From Anaerostipes butyraticus (GTDB lineage Bacteria > Bacillota > Clostridia > Lachnospirales > Lachnospiraceae), in contig NZ_BLYI01000024.1 of NCBI RefSeq assembly GCF_016586355.1, positions 62,001 to 126,000 on the forward strand: a stretch of 64,000 nt of DNA, in the 5' to 3' direction. Positions 46,203-53,757 of the stretch are shown piece after piece. Position numbers and translations under genes: made by a program. The first letter of the stretch is position 1, and each line of letters starts with the position of its first letter. The notes under the pieces were generated by a model that had not been told where the DNA came from, made no database searches, and worked only from the letters and a program-made list of their open reading frames with translations.

Positions 46203-47117
46203 ATGGGACAGCAGGATATCACAGAAAAATTGCTGGAAGATTATCCGGATGTATTTGCGGATATTATGAATGTGTTTCTCTTTCATGGGGAACAGGTCGT
46301 CAGGGAAGAGGAACTGCAGGAGACAGACGTTTTGTCGCAGTACAAGGCGGATACAACGCGGCTTCATCAGCAAGAGCGGGACATCCTGAAGCTGTGGGTC
46401 AGGAAAGATAAGACGGTTTATCTGGGAGTGGAAAATCAGACAGCATCTGATGCAGATATGCCTCTGCGGATCATCAATTACGATGGGGCATCTTATCGAA
46501 AACAGCTGCTGAAGGATTCTGGGAAACAGGAGAATGAAGCAGACGGAGGCGGAGCAGAGGGCGTAAAGCCAAAATCGGTCAGGTATCCGGTGGTGACCAT
46601 TGTATTATACTTTGGGAACCGGCCCTGGAAGAAAAATAAGACTCTGCGGGAACGAGTCGGTGAAGTAGAAGGACTCTGCGGGGAAGATTACAAAATTCAT
46701 GTATTTGAAATTGCACATCTTACGGATGAACAGACTGCCATGTTTCGGAGCGATTTCAGGATTATAGCAGAATATTTTGTAAAGAGACGGAGAGGAGAAG
46801 CCTATGAAGGAAACCGGCAGCCAATCCGTCATGTGGACGCAGTGCTTAAGTTTATGTCAGTATTTGCAGAAGATCAGCGTTTTCTGAATCTGCATCTGGA
46901 CCAGGAGAAGGAGGAGATTAATATGTGTGTAATATTGGACCGGATAGAAAACCGGGGAATAGAAAAGGGAATAGAAAAGGGAATGGAAAAAGGAATGGAA
47001 TTAGGAATGCAGTTATTGGAATGCCTCTGGAAAGAAGACCGGACAGAAGAGATTTCCCGAGTCAGGGAGGATAAAGATTACCGGAGAAAGCTCCTGAAGG
47101 AGTATGGTCTTATATAA
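46203..47117 (+). CDS. Rpn-family PD-(D/E)XK nuclease / transposase-like protein
   Basis: 304 residues. The N-terminal two thirds look like the Rpn (transposase_31-type) nuclease fold: ILKLWVRKDKTVYLGVENQT carries a putative acidic catalytic residue and E-x-Q motif (YLGVENQT), followed by RYPVVTIVLYFGNRPW. The C-terminal part is a charged region with a G-x-E-K repeat. Start ATG 46203 follows GAGGAGG; the ATG at 46083 lacks an RBS and would read through a leader hairpin. Rpn proteins are recombination-promoting nucleases, and in E. coli they act as phage-defence toxins held in check by a C-terminal product made from an internal start. The same layout appears here. Confidence 0.75.
   Translation: MGQQDITEKLLEDYPDVFADIMNVFLFHGEQVVREEELQETDVLSQYKADTTRLHQQERDILKLWVRKDKTVYLGVENQTASDADMPLRIINYDGASYRKQLLKDSGKQENEADGGGAEGVKPKSVRYPVVTIVLYFGNRPWKKNKTLRERVGEVEGLCGEDYKIHVFEIAHLTDEQTAMFRSDFRIIAEYFVKRRRGEAYEGNRQPIRHVDAVLKFMSVFAEDQRFLNLHLDQEKEEINMCVILDRIENRGIEKGIEKGMEKGMELGMQLLECLWKEDRTEEISRVREDKDYRRKLLKEYGLI
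46923..47117 (+). CDS. Intragenic 64-residue C-terminal product (RpnS-like), in frame
   Basis: ATG 46923 (MCVILDRIENRG) is in frame with the long protein and is preceded by AAGGAGGAG (46908-46916), with eight bases from the AGGAGG core (46909-46914) to the ATG. This is as good a ribosome binding site as any real start in the window. The product would be exactly 64 residues, the same length as the orphan gene at 8342-8536, which starts at the equivalent ATG. This supports a genuine internal start, like the short Rpn antitoxin of E. coli. Production and function are inference. Confidence 0.6.
   Translation: MCVILDRIENRGIEKGIEKGMEKGMELGMQLLECLWKEDRTEEISRVREDKDYRRKLLKEYGLI
46956..47009 (+). repeat. 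12-bp in-frame tandem repeat in the Rpn gene
   Basis: Four and a half copies of a 12-bp unit encode G-I/M-E-K repeats. Such a repeat can change copy number by slippage in steps of four residues without loss of frame. It lies inside both the long and the short product. Confidence 0.75.
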
Positions 47118-47136
47118 AATGAATCTTAATACGACG

Positions 47137-47176
47137 ACAGCCAGTTCGCAAAAATGACGGACTGGCTGTTTTTCTG
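47137..47176 (+). terminator. Rho-independent terminator after the Rpn gene
   Basis: ACAGCCAGT (47137-47145) pairs with ACTGGCTGT (47161-47169), followed by T-rich sequence. Confidence 0.85.
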
Positions 47177-47204
47177 TCATATTTCTTAACTTTTTAAAAT
47201 CGTA

Positions 47205-47233
47205 TTGACTTACTGTAAACAAAATTATATTAT
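47205..47233 (+). promoter_or_regulatory. Sigma-A promoter of the PadR operon
   Basis: TTGACT (47205-47210) and TATTAT (47228-47233) with a 17-bp spacer. Confidence 0.7.
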
Positions 47234-47292
47234 ATTTCATATAGTATTAAAGAAAAAATAATATTGCGAAAAGTATAAGAAGGAGGATGCTG

Positions 47293-47613
47293 ATGGTATT
47301 TAATACGGGAGCAGCGCTTCTGGATGCAGTTGTTCTGGCTGTCGTATCAAGAGAGGAAGAAGGGACTTACGGCTATAAGATTACCCAGGATGTACGTCAG
47401 GCACTGGATGTATCAGAATCTACGTTATATCCTGTTCTCCGGCGGCTGAAGAAAGACGGATGTCTTGAAGTCCATGATAGAGAATATCAGGGCAGGAATC
47501 GGAGATATTATACGATAACGGCGGAAGGAAGAGCTCAGCTTGGACTGTACAAAGAAGAATGGAAGACATATTCTGATCGGATATCTATGATGTTTGAGGG
47601 AGGAGAAGTATGA
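47293..47613 (+). CDS. PadR-family regulator
   Basis: 106-residue winged-helix repressor (GTYGYKITQDV, ESTLYPVLRRLKKDGCLEV, RRYYTITAEGRAQL). Only a short C-terminal helix follows, as in the PadR subfamily-2 proteins linked to DUF1700 genes. ATG 47293 is six bases after AGGAGG, while ATG 47287 directly abuts it. The stop overlaps the DUF1700 gene by four bases. Probably autoregulatory. Confidence 0.88.
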   Translation: MVFNTGAALLDAVVLAVVSREEEGTYGYKITQDVRQALDVSESTLYPVLRRLKKDGCLEVHDREYQGRNRRYYTITAEGRAQLGLYKEEWKTYSDRISMMFEGGEV

Positions 47614-48323
47614 ATCGGGAAGAATATTTAAGAAGATTGTCGTATCTTCTTCAGGATCTGCCGGAAGAAGAATATAAAGACGCATTGGAGTATTATGAAG
47701 ATTATTTTGAAGAGGCGGGGCCTGACCGGGAACAGGAAGTGATCCGGGAACTGGGAAGACCGGAGCGGATTGCGGCCATGATCAGAGACTCTGTCAAGGA
47801 AAAAGACGGTGATTGGGAATATACGGAAAACGGATATTACAACAAACGATATGATGACCATAATCAGATGCCGGGGCAGACAGAGAAAAAGATGAAAGAA
47901 GGGAAAGAAAAAGAATCCTGGCATATGAAGGGCTCACGAAACCGCAATATCATCCTGCTGGTTATTATTCTGGTTCTGGCCAGCGGCGCTGTTATTCCGG
48001 CGGCATTGGGTCTTGTGCTTGGAATTGGAGGCGGCGTTCTTGGCTTAGCAGGAGGAATCCTTGGAATCGTTGCTGCTGCCTGTGCTTCCTGTATTGGACT
48101 GCTGATCGGAGGAATTGTGGTTGTCATTTCAGGAATTGTGAAAATGTTTACTGTGGCGCCGACCGGAATGCTCCTTCTTGGCTGCGGATGTCTTATGGCA
48201 GCAGCAGGACTGCTTCTCCTTATGCTGGCAGTTTGGATCATTGGGGGAGTGCTCCCTAAATTGATCCGATGGATTGTAGGAATATTTCGTAAATTATTTC
48301 ACAGAGGAGGGGAAGGAGTATGA
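47610..48323 (+). CDS. DUF1700 membrane protein (HAAS domain)
   Basis: 237 residues. The N-terminal helical domain (MNREEYLRRLSYLLQDLPEEE, then ALEYYEDYFEEAG and IAAMIRDSV) is the HAAS/DUF1700 signature, followed by a charged linker and four hydrophobic, glycine-rich membrane segments (about 115-215). This family is almost always encoded with PadR and DUF4097 genes, as here, and is thought to signal from the envelope. It overlaps both neighbours by four bases. Confidence 0.85.
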   Translation: MNREEYLRRLSYLLQDLPEEEYKDALEYYEDYFEEAGPDREQEVIRELGRPERIAAMIRDSVKEKDGDWEYTENGYYNKRYDDHNQMPGQTEKKMKEGKEKESWHMKGSRNRNIILLVIILVLASGAVIPAALGLVLGIGGGVLGLAGGILGIVAAACASCIGLLIGGIVVVISGIVKMFTVAPTGMLLLGCGCLMAAAGLLLLMLAVWIIGGVLPKLIRWIVGIFRKLFHRGGEGV

Positions 48324-49117
48324 AAAGGTTTTTCAAAATATGTTCGGTCATGGTCATTTTATTCCTGGTTGCGGGAATCGGATTTCTGATTGCTGCCTGG
48401 AGAGGCGGAGCCACAATACCGGCGGTGATGGATAATGTAATAGAAAATTTTAAAGATGAGGAAACTGCTTCCCAGTACAGTTTTGGAAGTCAGGGAATCC
48501 GGAAGCTGGAAATTGATATAGGAGGCGGCAATCTTAAAATCCAGCAGGGCGCCAGTGATGAAATTTCTCTGGAAAATAACGGAAAATCCTGGGTCAGAGC
48601 GGAAGTGAAAGACAGTGGAGAGACCCTGAAGATTGATGAGGGAAGGTTCGCCTCCTGGCTGCGGCGTTTTTGGAAACCGAGAGGTACGGCCGTGCTGACT
48701 CTGCCGGAGAATATGAAGCTGGAGGAACTGGATATTGACTGCGGTTCCGGAGATATGACGGCGCAGAATATATCCGGTGATGAAATATCGGTTGACTGCG
48801 GCAGCGGCGATATCATGATTGATGCACTCAGAGGAAATGACGTTTCTATTGATTGCGGCAGCGGTGATATTGAAATCGGTCTGCTGAAAGCAGACACCAT
48901 AGAGAATGATATAGGGAGCGGAAATCTAACCCTTATGCTTGCGGGAACAGAGGATGACTATCATTATGAAATTGACTGCGGCTCCGGAGATGTTCATATT
49001 GGTTCCAGAAATTATTCTGGTGTAAAATCTTCCTATCAGGGAGGCGCCGGATCAAAAAGTCTGGAATTGGATTCCGGAAGCGGGGATGTTAGAATAGACT
49101 TTAAAGAAGATAAATAA
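48320..49117 (+). CDS. DUF4097 beta-helix envelope protein
   Basis: 265 residues. One N-terminal membrane anchor (about 10-28) is followed by a domain of repeated beta-turns: DCGSGDM, DCGSGDI, DCGSGDI, DIGSGNL, DCGSGDV and DSGSGDV recur with spacings of about 20 to 35 residues, as in right-handed beta-helix adhesin-like DUF4097 (LiaX-like) proteins. It is probably outside the membrane. It belongs to the PadR/DUF1700 transcript. Confidence 0.85.
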   Translation: MKRFFKICSVMVILFLVAGIGFLIAAWRGGATIPAVMDNVIENFKDEETASQYSFGSQGIRKLEIDIGGGNLKIQQGASDEISLENNGKSWVRAEVKDSGETLKIDEGRFASWLRRFWKPRGTAVLTLPENMKLEELDIDCGSGDMTAQNISGDEISVDCGSGDIMIDALRGNDVSIDCGSGDIEIGLLKADTIENDIGSGNLTLMLAGTEDDYHYEIDCGSGDVHIGSRNYSGVKSSYQGGAGSKSLELDSGSGDVRIDFKEDK

Positions 49118-49136
49118 AGATCGTGAGGAAAAGAGT

Positions 49137-49325
49137 ATGAGTAAGAAAAGATTATACAAATCAAGACAGGATAAAATTATCTGTGGCGTATGCGGAGGAC
49201 TGGCAGAATATTTTGATGTGGATCCTACTCTGGTCCGGATTGCGGCCGCATTGGTATGCTGCAGTGGATATGGATTTTTTGTATACATTGTGGCAGCAAT
49301 CGTTATGCCGGAAAAAGTGGAATAA
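49137..49325 (+). CDS. PspC-domain membrane protein
   Basis: 62 residues consisting of a single PspC domain (KRLYKSRQDKIICGVCGGLAEY, here read as two parts, then DVDPTLVRIAAALV) with one membrane segment at the end (YIVAAIVMPEKVE). Small PspC proteins are tied to envelope-stress responses. It is the last gene of the PadR operon, 20 bp after the DUF4097 gene. Confidence 0.88.
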   Translation: MSKKRLYKSRQDKIICGVCGGLAEYFDVDPTLVRIAAALVCCSGYGFFVYIVAAIVMPEKVE

Positions 49326-49327
49326 AC

Positions 49328-49357
49328 TTGAAGCAGAGATAAAAAATATGATATAAT
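49328..49357 (+). promoter_or_regulatory. Probable putP promoter
   Basis: TTGAAG (49328-49333) and TATAAT (49352-49357), 18-bp spacer, only two bases after the PspC stop. Confidence 0.55.
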
Positions 49358-49383
49358 TCTTAACGAAATTTTAACACGAAAAA

Positions 49384-49409
49384 GGCAGATTCATTTTCTG
49401 CCCTTTTTT
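49384..49409 (+). terminator. Terminator hairpin in the putP leader
   Basis: GGCAGA (49384-49389) pairs with TCTGCC (49397-49402) and a C plus six T follow. It lies downstream of the putP promoter box and upstream of the putP start, so it terminates the PadR operon and would also act on the putP transcript. Confidence 0.75.
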
Positions 49410-49435
49410 GTAGGGAAAAAGAGGAGGATTATATT

Positions 49436-50962
49436 ATGAGCATACCTATTTTGATTGCTATGGTTTTATATATGGCTATGGTAATAGGAATTGGATTTAT
49501 CTGCAGCAAGAAAAATCAGAATTCAGAGGACTATTTTCTGGGAGGAAGAGGCCTGGGGCCATGGGTCACGGCAATGAGTGCGGAAGCTTCGGATATGAGC
49601 AGCTGGCTGTTAATGGGGCTGCCGGGTCTTGCGTTTGCGACTGGATTCAGTCAGGCGGGATGGACGGCAATTGGACTGATTCTTGGAACTTATCTGAACT
49701 GGAAGATCATAGCGAAAAGACTGCGCCATTATACGGAAGTTTCAGAGAATTCCATCACTGTGCCGGATTTTTTCAGCAACCGGTTTAAGGACGATAAGAA
49801 AATTTTAAGCAGTATCTCAGCGATTATGATCCTGATATTTTTTACGGTTTATACGGCATCCGGATTTGCAGCCTGCGGAACACTGTTTAATTCAGTTTTT
49901 GGATTGAATTATCAGGCAAGTATGATTGTATGTGCGGCGGTTATTGTTATTTATACATCTCTGGGCGGATTTCTGGCAGCAAGTACAACCGATCTGATTC
50001 AGGGACTTTTAATGTCTTTTGCCATAGTAGTAGTTTTGATCGTGGGCATTGTGGCAGCAGGAGGCGTCGGCAGTGTGATAGAGTATGGCAGAGGACTGGA
50101 AGGTTTTTTTGATATTATGAAATATCACGATCCGGCATCCGGTCATGCGGTTTCTCAGGGGATTCTTCCGATCGTCTCAGGTCTTGCGTGGGGACTGGGG
50201 TATTTTGGAATGCCTCATATTCTTGTGCGTTTTATGGCAATCCGTGATCCGGAGGAAGTAAAGAAATCAAGAAATATCGCGATGACCTGGGTGCTGATTT
50301 CTCTTGCGGTTGCTGTATGCATAGGATTTACCGGGGCGGCATTGTATTCTGATGTGCCGGAACTTGCGGGAAACGGAAATCAGAGGATTTTTATTTATAT
50401 GACAACACACCTGTTCCAGGGAATCATACCGCTCTTTATTGCCGGGATTATATTATCAGGAATTTTGGCGGCAACCATGAGTACATCAGATTCCCAGCTT
50501 CTGATTGCTTCCTCCTGTGTTTCAAAAGACCTGTTCCAGGGATTACTGAAAAAAGAAGTATCCGAAAAGCATGTTCTTATGATTTCCAGAGTGACAACAA
50601 TTTTAATCGCATTGATTGGAATCGTTATTGCCATGGATGAAAATAGTTCAGTATTTGGACTGGTGGAGAATGCATGGGCAGGATTTGGAGGAGCGTTTGG
50701 TCCGCTGATGCTGTTTTCACTATTCTGGAAAAGAACAAATCTGAAAGGGGCGGCTGCCGGTATGCTGAGCGGAGGAATCATAGCGCTGGTATGGCCCTTT
50801 ACTCTGGCAAAGCTTGGAGGAATTTTTGAAATTTACTGTCTTCTCCCGGCATTTATCGTTTCATCTTTGCTGATCGTCGTCGTCAGTTTATGTACGGAAG
50901 AGCCCGATGATGTGGTGAAACAGGAGTTTGATCAGGCAAAACAACTGAGTATGGAAGAATAA
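49436..50962 (+). CDS. putP: Sodium/proline symporter
   Basis: 508 residues of the SSS family with about thirteen membrane segments. SAEASDMSSWLLMGLPG and ASTTDLIQGLLM match PutP closely and hold sodium-site residues. The late WAGFGGAFGPLMLFSLFWKR is also typical. It imports proline with sodium, serving nutrition or osmotic balance. ATG 49436 follows GGAGGA. It is a single-gene transcript between two terminators. Confidence 0.9.
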   Translation: MSIPILIAMVLYMAMVIGIGFICSKKNQNSEDYFLGGRGLGPWVTAMSAEASDMSSWLLMGLPGLAFATGFSQAGWTAIGLILGTYLNWKIIAKRLRHYTEVSENSITVPDFFSNRFKDDKKILSSISAIMILIFFTVYTASGFAACGTLFNSVFGLNYQASMIVCAAVIVIYTSLGGFLAASTTDLIQGLLMSFAIVVVLIVGIVAAGGVGSVIEYGRGLEGFFDIMKYHDPASGHAVSQGILPIVSGLAWGLGYFGMPHILVRFMAIRDPEEVKKSRNIAMTWVLISLAVAVCIGFTGAALYSDVPELAGNGNQRIFIYMTTHLFQGIIPLFIAGIILSGILAATMSTSDSQLLIASSCVSKDLFQGLLKKEVSEKHVLMISRVTTILIALIGIVIAMDENSSVFGLVENAWAGFGGAFGPLMLFSLFWKRTNLKGAAAGMLSGGIIALVWPFTLAKLGGIFEIYCLLPAFIVSSLLIVVVSLCTEEPDDVVKQEFDQAKQLSMEE

Positions 50963-50979
50963 AATCATACAAATTTTTT

Positions 50980-51018
50980 AAGCTGGTTTTCTTTTTATTG
51001 AGAAAGCCGGCTTTTTTT
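50980..51018 (+). terminator. Rho-independent terminator of putP
   Basis: A 13-bp stem (50980-50992 with 51001-51013, some wobble pairs) followed by a run of T. Confidence 0.85.
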
Positions 51019-51062
51019 GAAAAACTTGTCTTTTTTCCCATCGTATCTTTTTTCCGCATTCT

Positions 51063-51090
51063 GCACATTCTTTTATTGTTCACATAAAAT
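51063..51090 (+). promoter_or_regulatory. Sigma-E-like sporulation promoter of cotJABC
   Basis: GCACATT (51063-51069) and CATAAAAT (51083-51090) with a 13-bp spacer fit the mother-cell sigma-E pattern (KMATATT and CATACAHT), six of seven and seven of eight matches. cotJ operons are sigma-E controlled in Bacillus subtilis. Confidence 0.6.
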
Positions 51091-51119
51091 GTTAGTACAG
51101 GTAAGAAAGGAGAATGATT

Positions 51120-51377
51120 GTGGAGAAATATATTGGGCAGAACTGCTCCTGCCGCAGAGAACGTCCTATGGATTCCAGATGTGGGTATGATTCTCATATG
51201 AAAAAAGGGGATCAGTGGCATCGGCATGAAGGCGTAGATTCCATGCAGGCAGCAATGCAGTACGTGCCGTGGCAGCACTGGGATCAGGTGTACTGCCCGG
51301 AAGAAGGATTAAACTACGGAACCATTTTTCCGGAATTAAATAAGCCGTTTTATGGGAAAGGAGCGTGCCGCCGATGA
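51120..51377 (+). CDS. cotJA: Spore coat-associated protein CotJA
   Basis: About 85 residues, small and Cys/His-rich at its start, with AMQYVPWQHWDQVYCPEEGL, the CotJA core. The start is probably GTG 51120, seven bases from AAGGAG; ATG 51114 is only one base away. First gene of the cotJ operon, and its stop overlaps the start of cotJB. Confidence 0.85.
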   Translation: MEKYIGQNCSCRRERPMDSRCGYDSHMKKGDQWHRHEGVDSMQAAMQYVPWQHWDQVYCPEEGLNYGTIFPELNKPFYGKGACRR

Positions 51378-51634
51378 ATCAGTATGATCAGAAAAAACTG
51401 CTGGATTATATCAATGCGGTGAGCTTTGCTCTGGTTGATACAACGCTTTATCTGGATACTCACCCGGAAGATCAGGAAGCAGTCCATCAGTTTCACCAGT
51501 ATCAGCAGGCAAGAAATAAGGCTGTAAAAGAGTATTCCCAATACTTTGAGCCTTTAACCATTGATTCTGCAGAAATAACAGATACGTTTACGTGGGCAAC
51601 AGACTCATGGCCGTGGATGAAGGAGGGATGCTGA
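51374..51634 (+). CDS. cotJB: Spore coat protein CotJB
   Basis: 86 residues. LLDYINAVSFALVDTTLYLDTHP is the CotJB helical signature (read in halves). ATG 51374 overlaps the cotJA stop by four bases and AAGGAG lies ten bases upstream. The C-terminal DSWPWMKEGC is conserved in family members. Required for proper coat composition in the forespore inner coat. Confidence 0.87.
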   Translation: MNQYDQKKLLDYINAVSFALVDTTLYLDTHPEDQEAVHQFHQYQQARNKAVKEYSQYFEPLTIDSAEITDTFTWATDSWPWMKEGC

Positions 51635-51635
51635 T

Positions 51636-52238
51636 ATGTGGAATTATGAGAAGAGACTGGAATATCCGATTAAGATCAAACAAAATAATCCGGAACTTGC
51701 CAAAGTAATCATCAGTCAGTATGGCGGACCAAATGGTGAAATCGGAGCATCTATGAGATATCTGTCCCAGCGTTTTGCAATGCCGTATAAAGAAGTCTGC
51801 GGAGTTCTGACAGATATTGGAACAGAAGAACTGGCACATCTGGAAATGGTAGCAACCATCGTTCACCAGCTGACCAGCAATCTGACGCCGGAACAGATTG
51901 TAGCCGGTGGATTTGATCAGTATTATGTAGATCATACAACAGGAATCTGGCCGCAGGCAGCCAGCGGTGAGCCATTCAGTGCTTCTATGTTTCAGTCCGT
52001 CGGGGATCCGATTACGGATTTAAGTGAGGATCTGGCTGCGGAACAAAAAGCAAGGACAACGTATGACAACCTGCTCCGTCTGATCAAAGACCCGGATGTC
52101 AGGGATCCGATCGCATTTTTAAGACAGAGAGAGATTGTGCATTTCCAGAGATTTGGAGAAGCCTTAAGGCGGGTTCAGGAGAGACTGGATTCCAAGAACT
52201 TCTATGCATTCAATCCGGCGTTTGACTGTAAGTCTTAA
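51636..52238 (+). CDS. cotJC: Spore coat protein CotJC, manganese-catalase family
   Basis: 200 residues, the usual CotJC length. The four-helix di-manganese catalase fold is recognisable from EEL, GTEELAHLEMVATIV and the later REIVHFQRFGEAL, which hold Glu/His metal ligands. MWNYEKRLEYPIKIK starts the protein. One base separates it from cotJB, so the three coat genes form one transcript. Confidence 0.9.
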   Translation: MWNYEKRLEYPIKIKQNNPELAKVIISQYGGPNGEIGASMRYLSQRFAMPYKEVCGVLTDIGTEELAHLEMVATIVHQLTSNLTPEQIVAGGFDQYYVDHTTGIWPQAASGEPFSASMFQSVGDPITDLSEDLAAEQKARTTYDNLLRLIKDPDVRDPIAFLRQREIVHFQRFGEALRRVQERLDSKNFYAFNPAFDCKS

Positions 52239-52273
52239 AAAACAAAGATTTTTGAGCCGTTAAGATTTTGTAA

Positions 52274-52304
52274 AAAAGAGTCATTTTCATATGGCTCTTT
52301 TTGT
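52274..52304 (+). terminator. Rho-independent terminator of cotJABC
   Basis: An A-rich stem with GAGTCA/TGGCTC core, about 11 bp, and T-rich tail. Confidence 0.75.
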
Positions 52305-52329
52305 CTTTTAGCAGAGGTTATGTTAGAAT
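52302..52329 (+). promoter_or_regulatory. Sigma-A promoter of trkA-trkH
   Basis: TTGTCT (52302-52307) and TAGAAT (52324-52329), 16-bp spacer. Confidence 0.5.
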
Positions 52330-52380
52330 GAAAGCGAAATAATATAAAATGATAGAAAAAGTGGGGATGAGAAAAAGAAA

Positions 52381-53742
52381 ATGGATATTATTATTGTTGG
52401 ATGCGGAAGGATTGGTTCTACACTGGTGGAAGAGCTGAGTGGAGAGAATCATGATATTTCGGTCATTGATAAAAAAGCGGATATTGTACAGGAGATGGCA
52501 GATACCTATGATGTCCTGGGCGTTATAGGAAATGGGGCCAGCTACAACACTCTGGTAGAGGCAGGAATTGAGAAAGCAGATATTGTAATTGCGGTAACAA
52601 ATTCCGATGAATTAAATCTTCTGTGCTGCCTGATTGCGAAGAAAGCCGGAGACTGTCAGACTGTTGCCAGAGTGAGAAATCCTCTGTATTATGATGAAAT
52701 TGCATTTATTAAGGAAGAAATGGGTATTTCCATGGTCTTAAATCCTGAATTGGGGGCAGCCTATGAGATTGCAAGGCTGATGCGGTTTCCATCCGCAATG
52801 GAGGTTAATAAATTTTCAAAAGGCCGAATTGAAATGCTGAAATATCGCATCCCATCCGGATCCAGATTAGACGGTATGAATCTGAGCATGGTTGGCGAGC
52901 ATTTGAATTGTGATATCCTGATCTGTGCGGTAGAGCGGGAGAAGAAATTAATAATTCCGACAGGTTCGTTTGAGTTAAAGGAAAAAGATATAATTTCATT
53001 TGTAGCAAGACCGGACAATGCCATGGAATTTTTCCGGAAGATTGGAGAAAAGAAAAACCAGATTCATGACGTTATGATTGTCGGAGGAAGCAAAATCGCG
53101 TTTTATCTTTGTAAACTGCTGGTAGCCAGCGGAATCAATGTAAAACTTGTGGATAAGAAAATGGAACGGTGTGAGGAGATGAGCGATCTTCTGCCGAAAG
53201 TTATGGTGATCAATGGAAACGGAATGGATCATGATCTTTTGATGGAAGAAGGACTGTCTGACATGGATGCGTTCCTTGCCCTTACAAATCATGATGAGGA
53301 AAACATTTTCCTTGCTCTTTATGTACAGGAACAGACAGAAGCGAAACTGGTAACAAAAGTACAGAAGATTAATTACAATGCCATGATTGAGCGCCTGGAT
53401 CTGGGAAGCATGATCTATCCGGAATATCTGACAGCCCAGTATCTGGTGCAGTATGTTCGTGCAAAGCAAAATTCTATCGGAAGCAATATTGAAAACCTTT
53501 ATAAACTGATGGATGGAAGGGCAGAAGCACTGGAGTTCCACATTCAAAAGGGCTCACCGGTCATCGGAACGCCGATCCAGGAACTGCCGATCATTAAAAA
53601 TCTCTTGATCTGCAGTATTTATCGAAATGGAAAAGCTATGATCCCGAATGGACAAGATGTGATTCTTGAAGATGACCTTGTTGTTGTAGTTACAACGAAA
53701 AAAGGTCTGCATGACGTGAAAGATATTTTAAGAAGAGGATAA
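52381..53742 (+). CDS. trkA: Trk potassium uptake regulatory subunit TrkA
   Basis: 453 residues with two tandem RCK modules. The first NAD-binding motif is IIVGCGRIGSTLVEEL at 3-18 and the second is MIVGGSKIAFYLCKLL near 235. Each is followed by a TrkA-C domain. The second glycine loop is less canonical than the first. It gates the TrkH channel by nucleotide binding at the inner membrane face. trkH starts 15 bp later. Confidence 0.93.
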   Translation: MDIIIVGCGRIGSTLVEELSGENHDISVIDKKADIVQEMADTYDVLGVIGNGASYNTLVEAGIEKADIVIAVTNSDELNLLCCLIAKKAGDCQTVARVRNPLYYDEIAFIKEEMGISMVLNPELGAAYEIARLMRFPSAMEVNKFSKGRIEMLKYRIPSGSRLDGMNLSMVGEHLNCDILICAVEREKKLIIPTGSFELKEKDIISFVARPDNAMEFFRKIGEKKNQIHDVMIVGGSKIAFYLCKLLVASGINVKLVDKKMERCEEMSDLLPKVMVINGNGMDHDLLMEEGLSDMDAFLALTNHDEENIFLALYVQEQTEAKLVTKVQKINYNAMIERLDLGSMIYPEYLTAQYLVQYVRAKQNSIGSNIENLYKLMDGRAEALEFHIQKGSPVIGTPIQELPIIKNLLICSIYRNGKAMIPNGQDVILEDDLVVVVTTKKGLHDVKDILRRG

Positions 53743-53757
53743 TGGAGGCGTAATATT

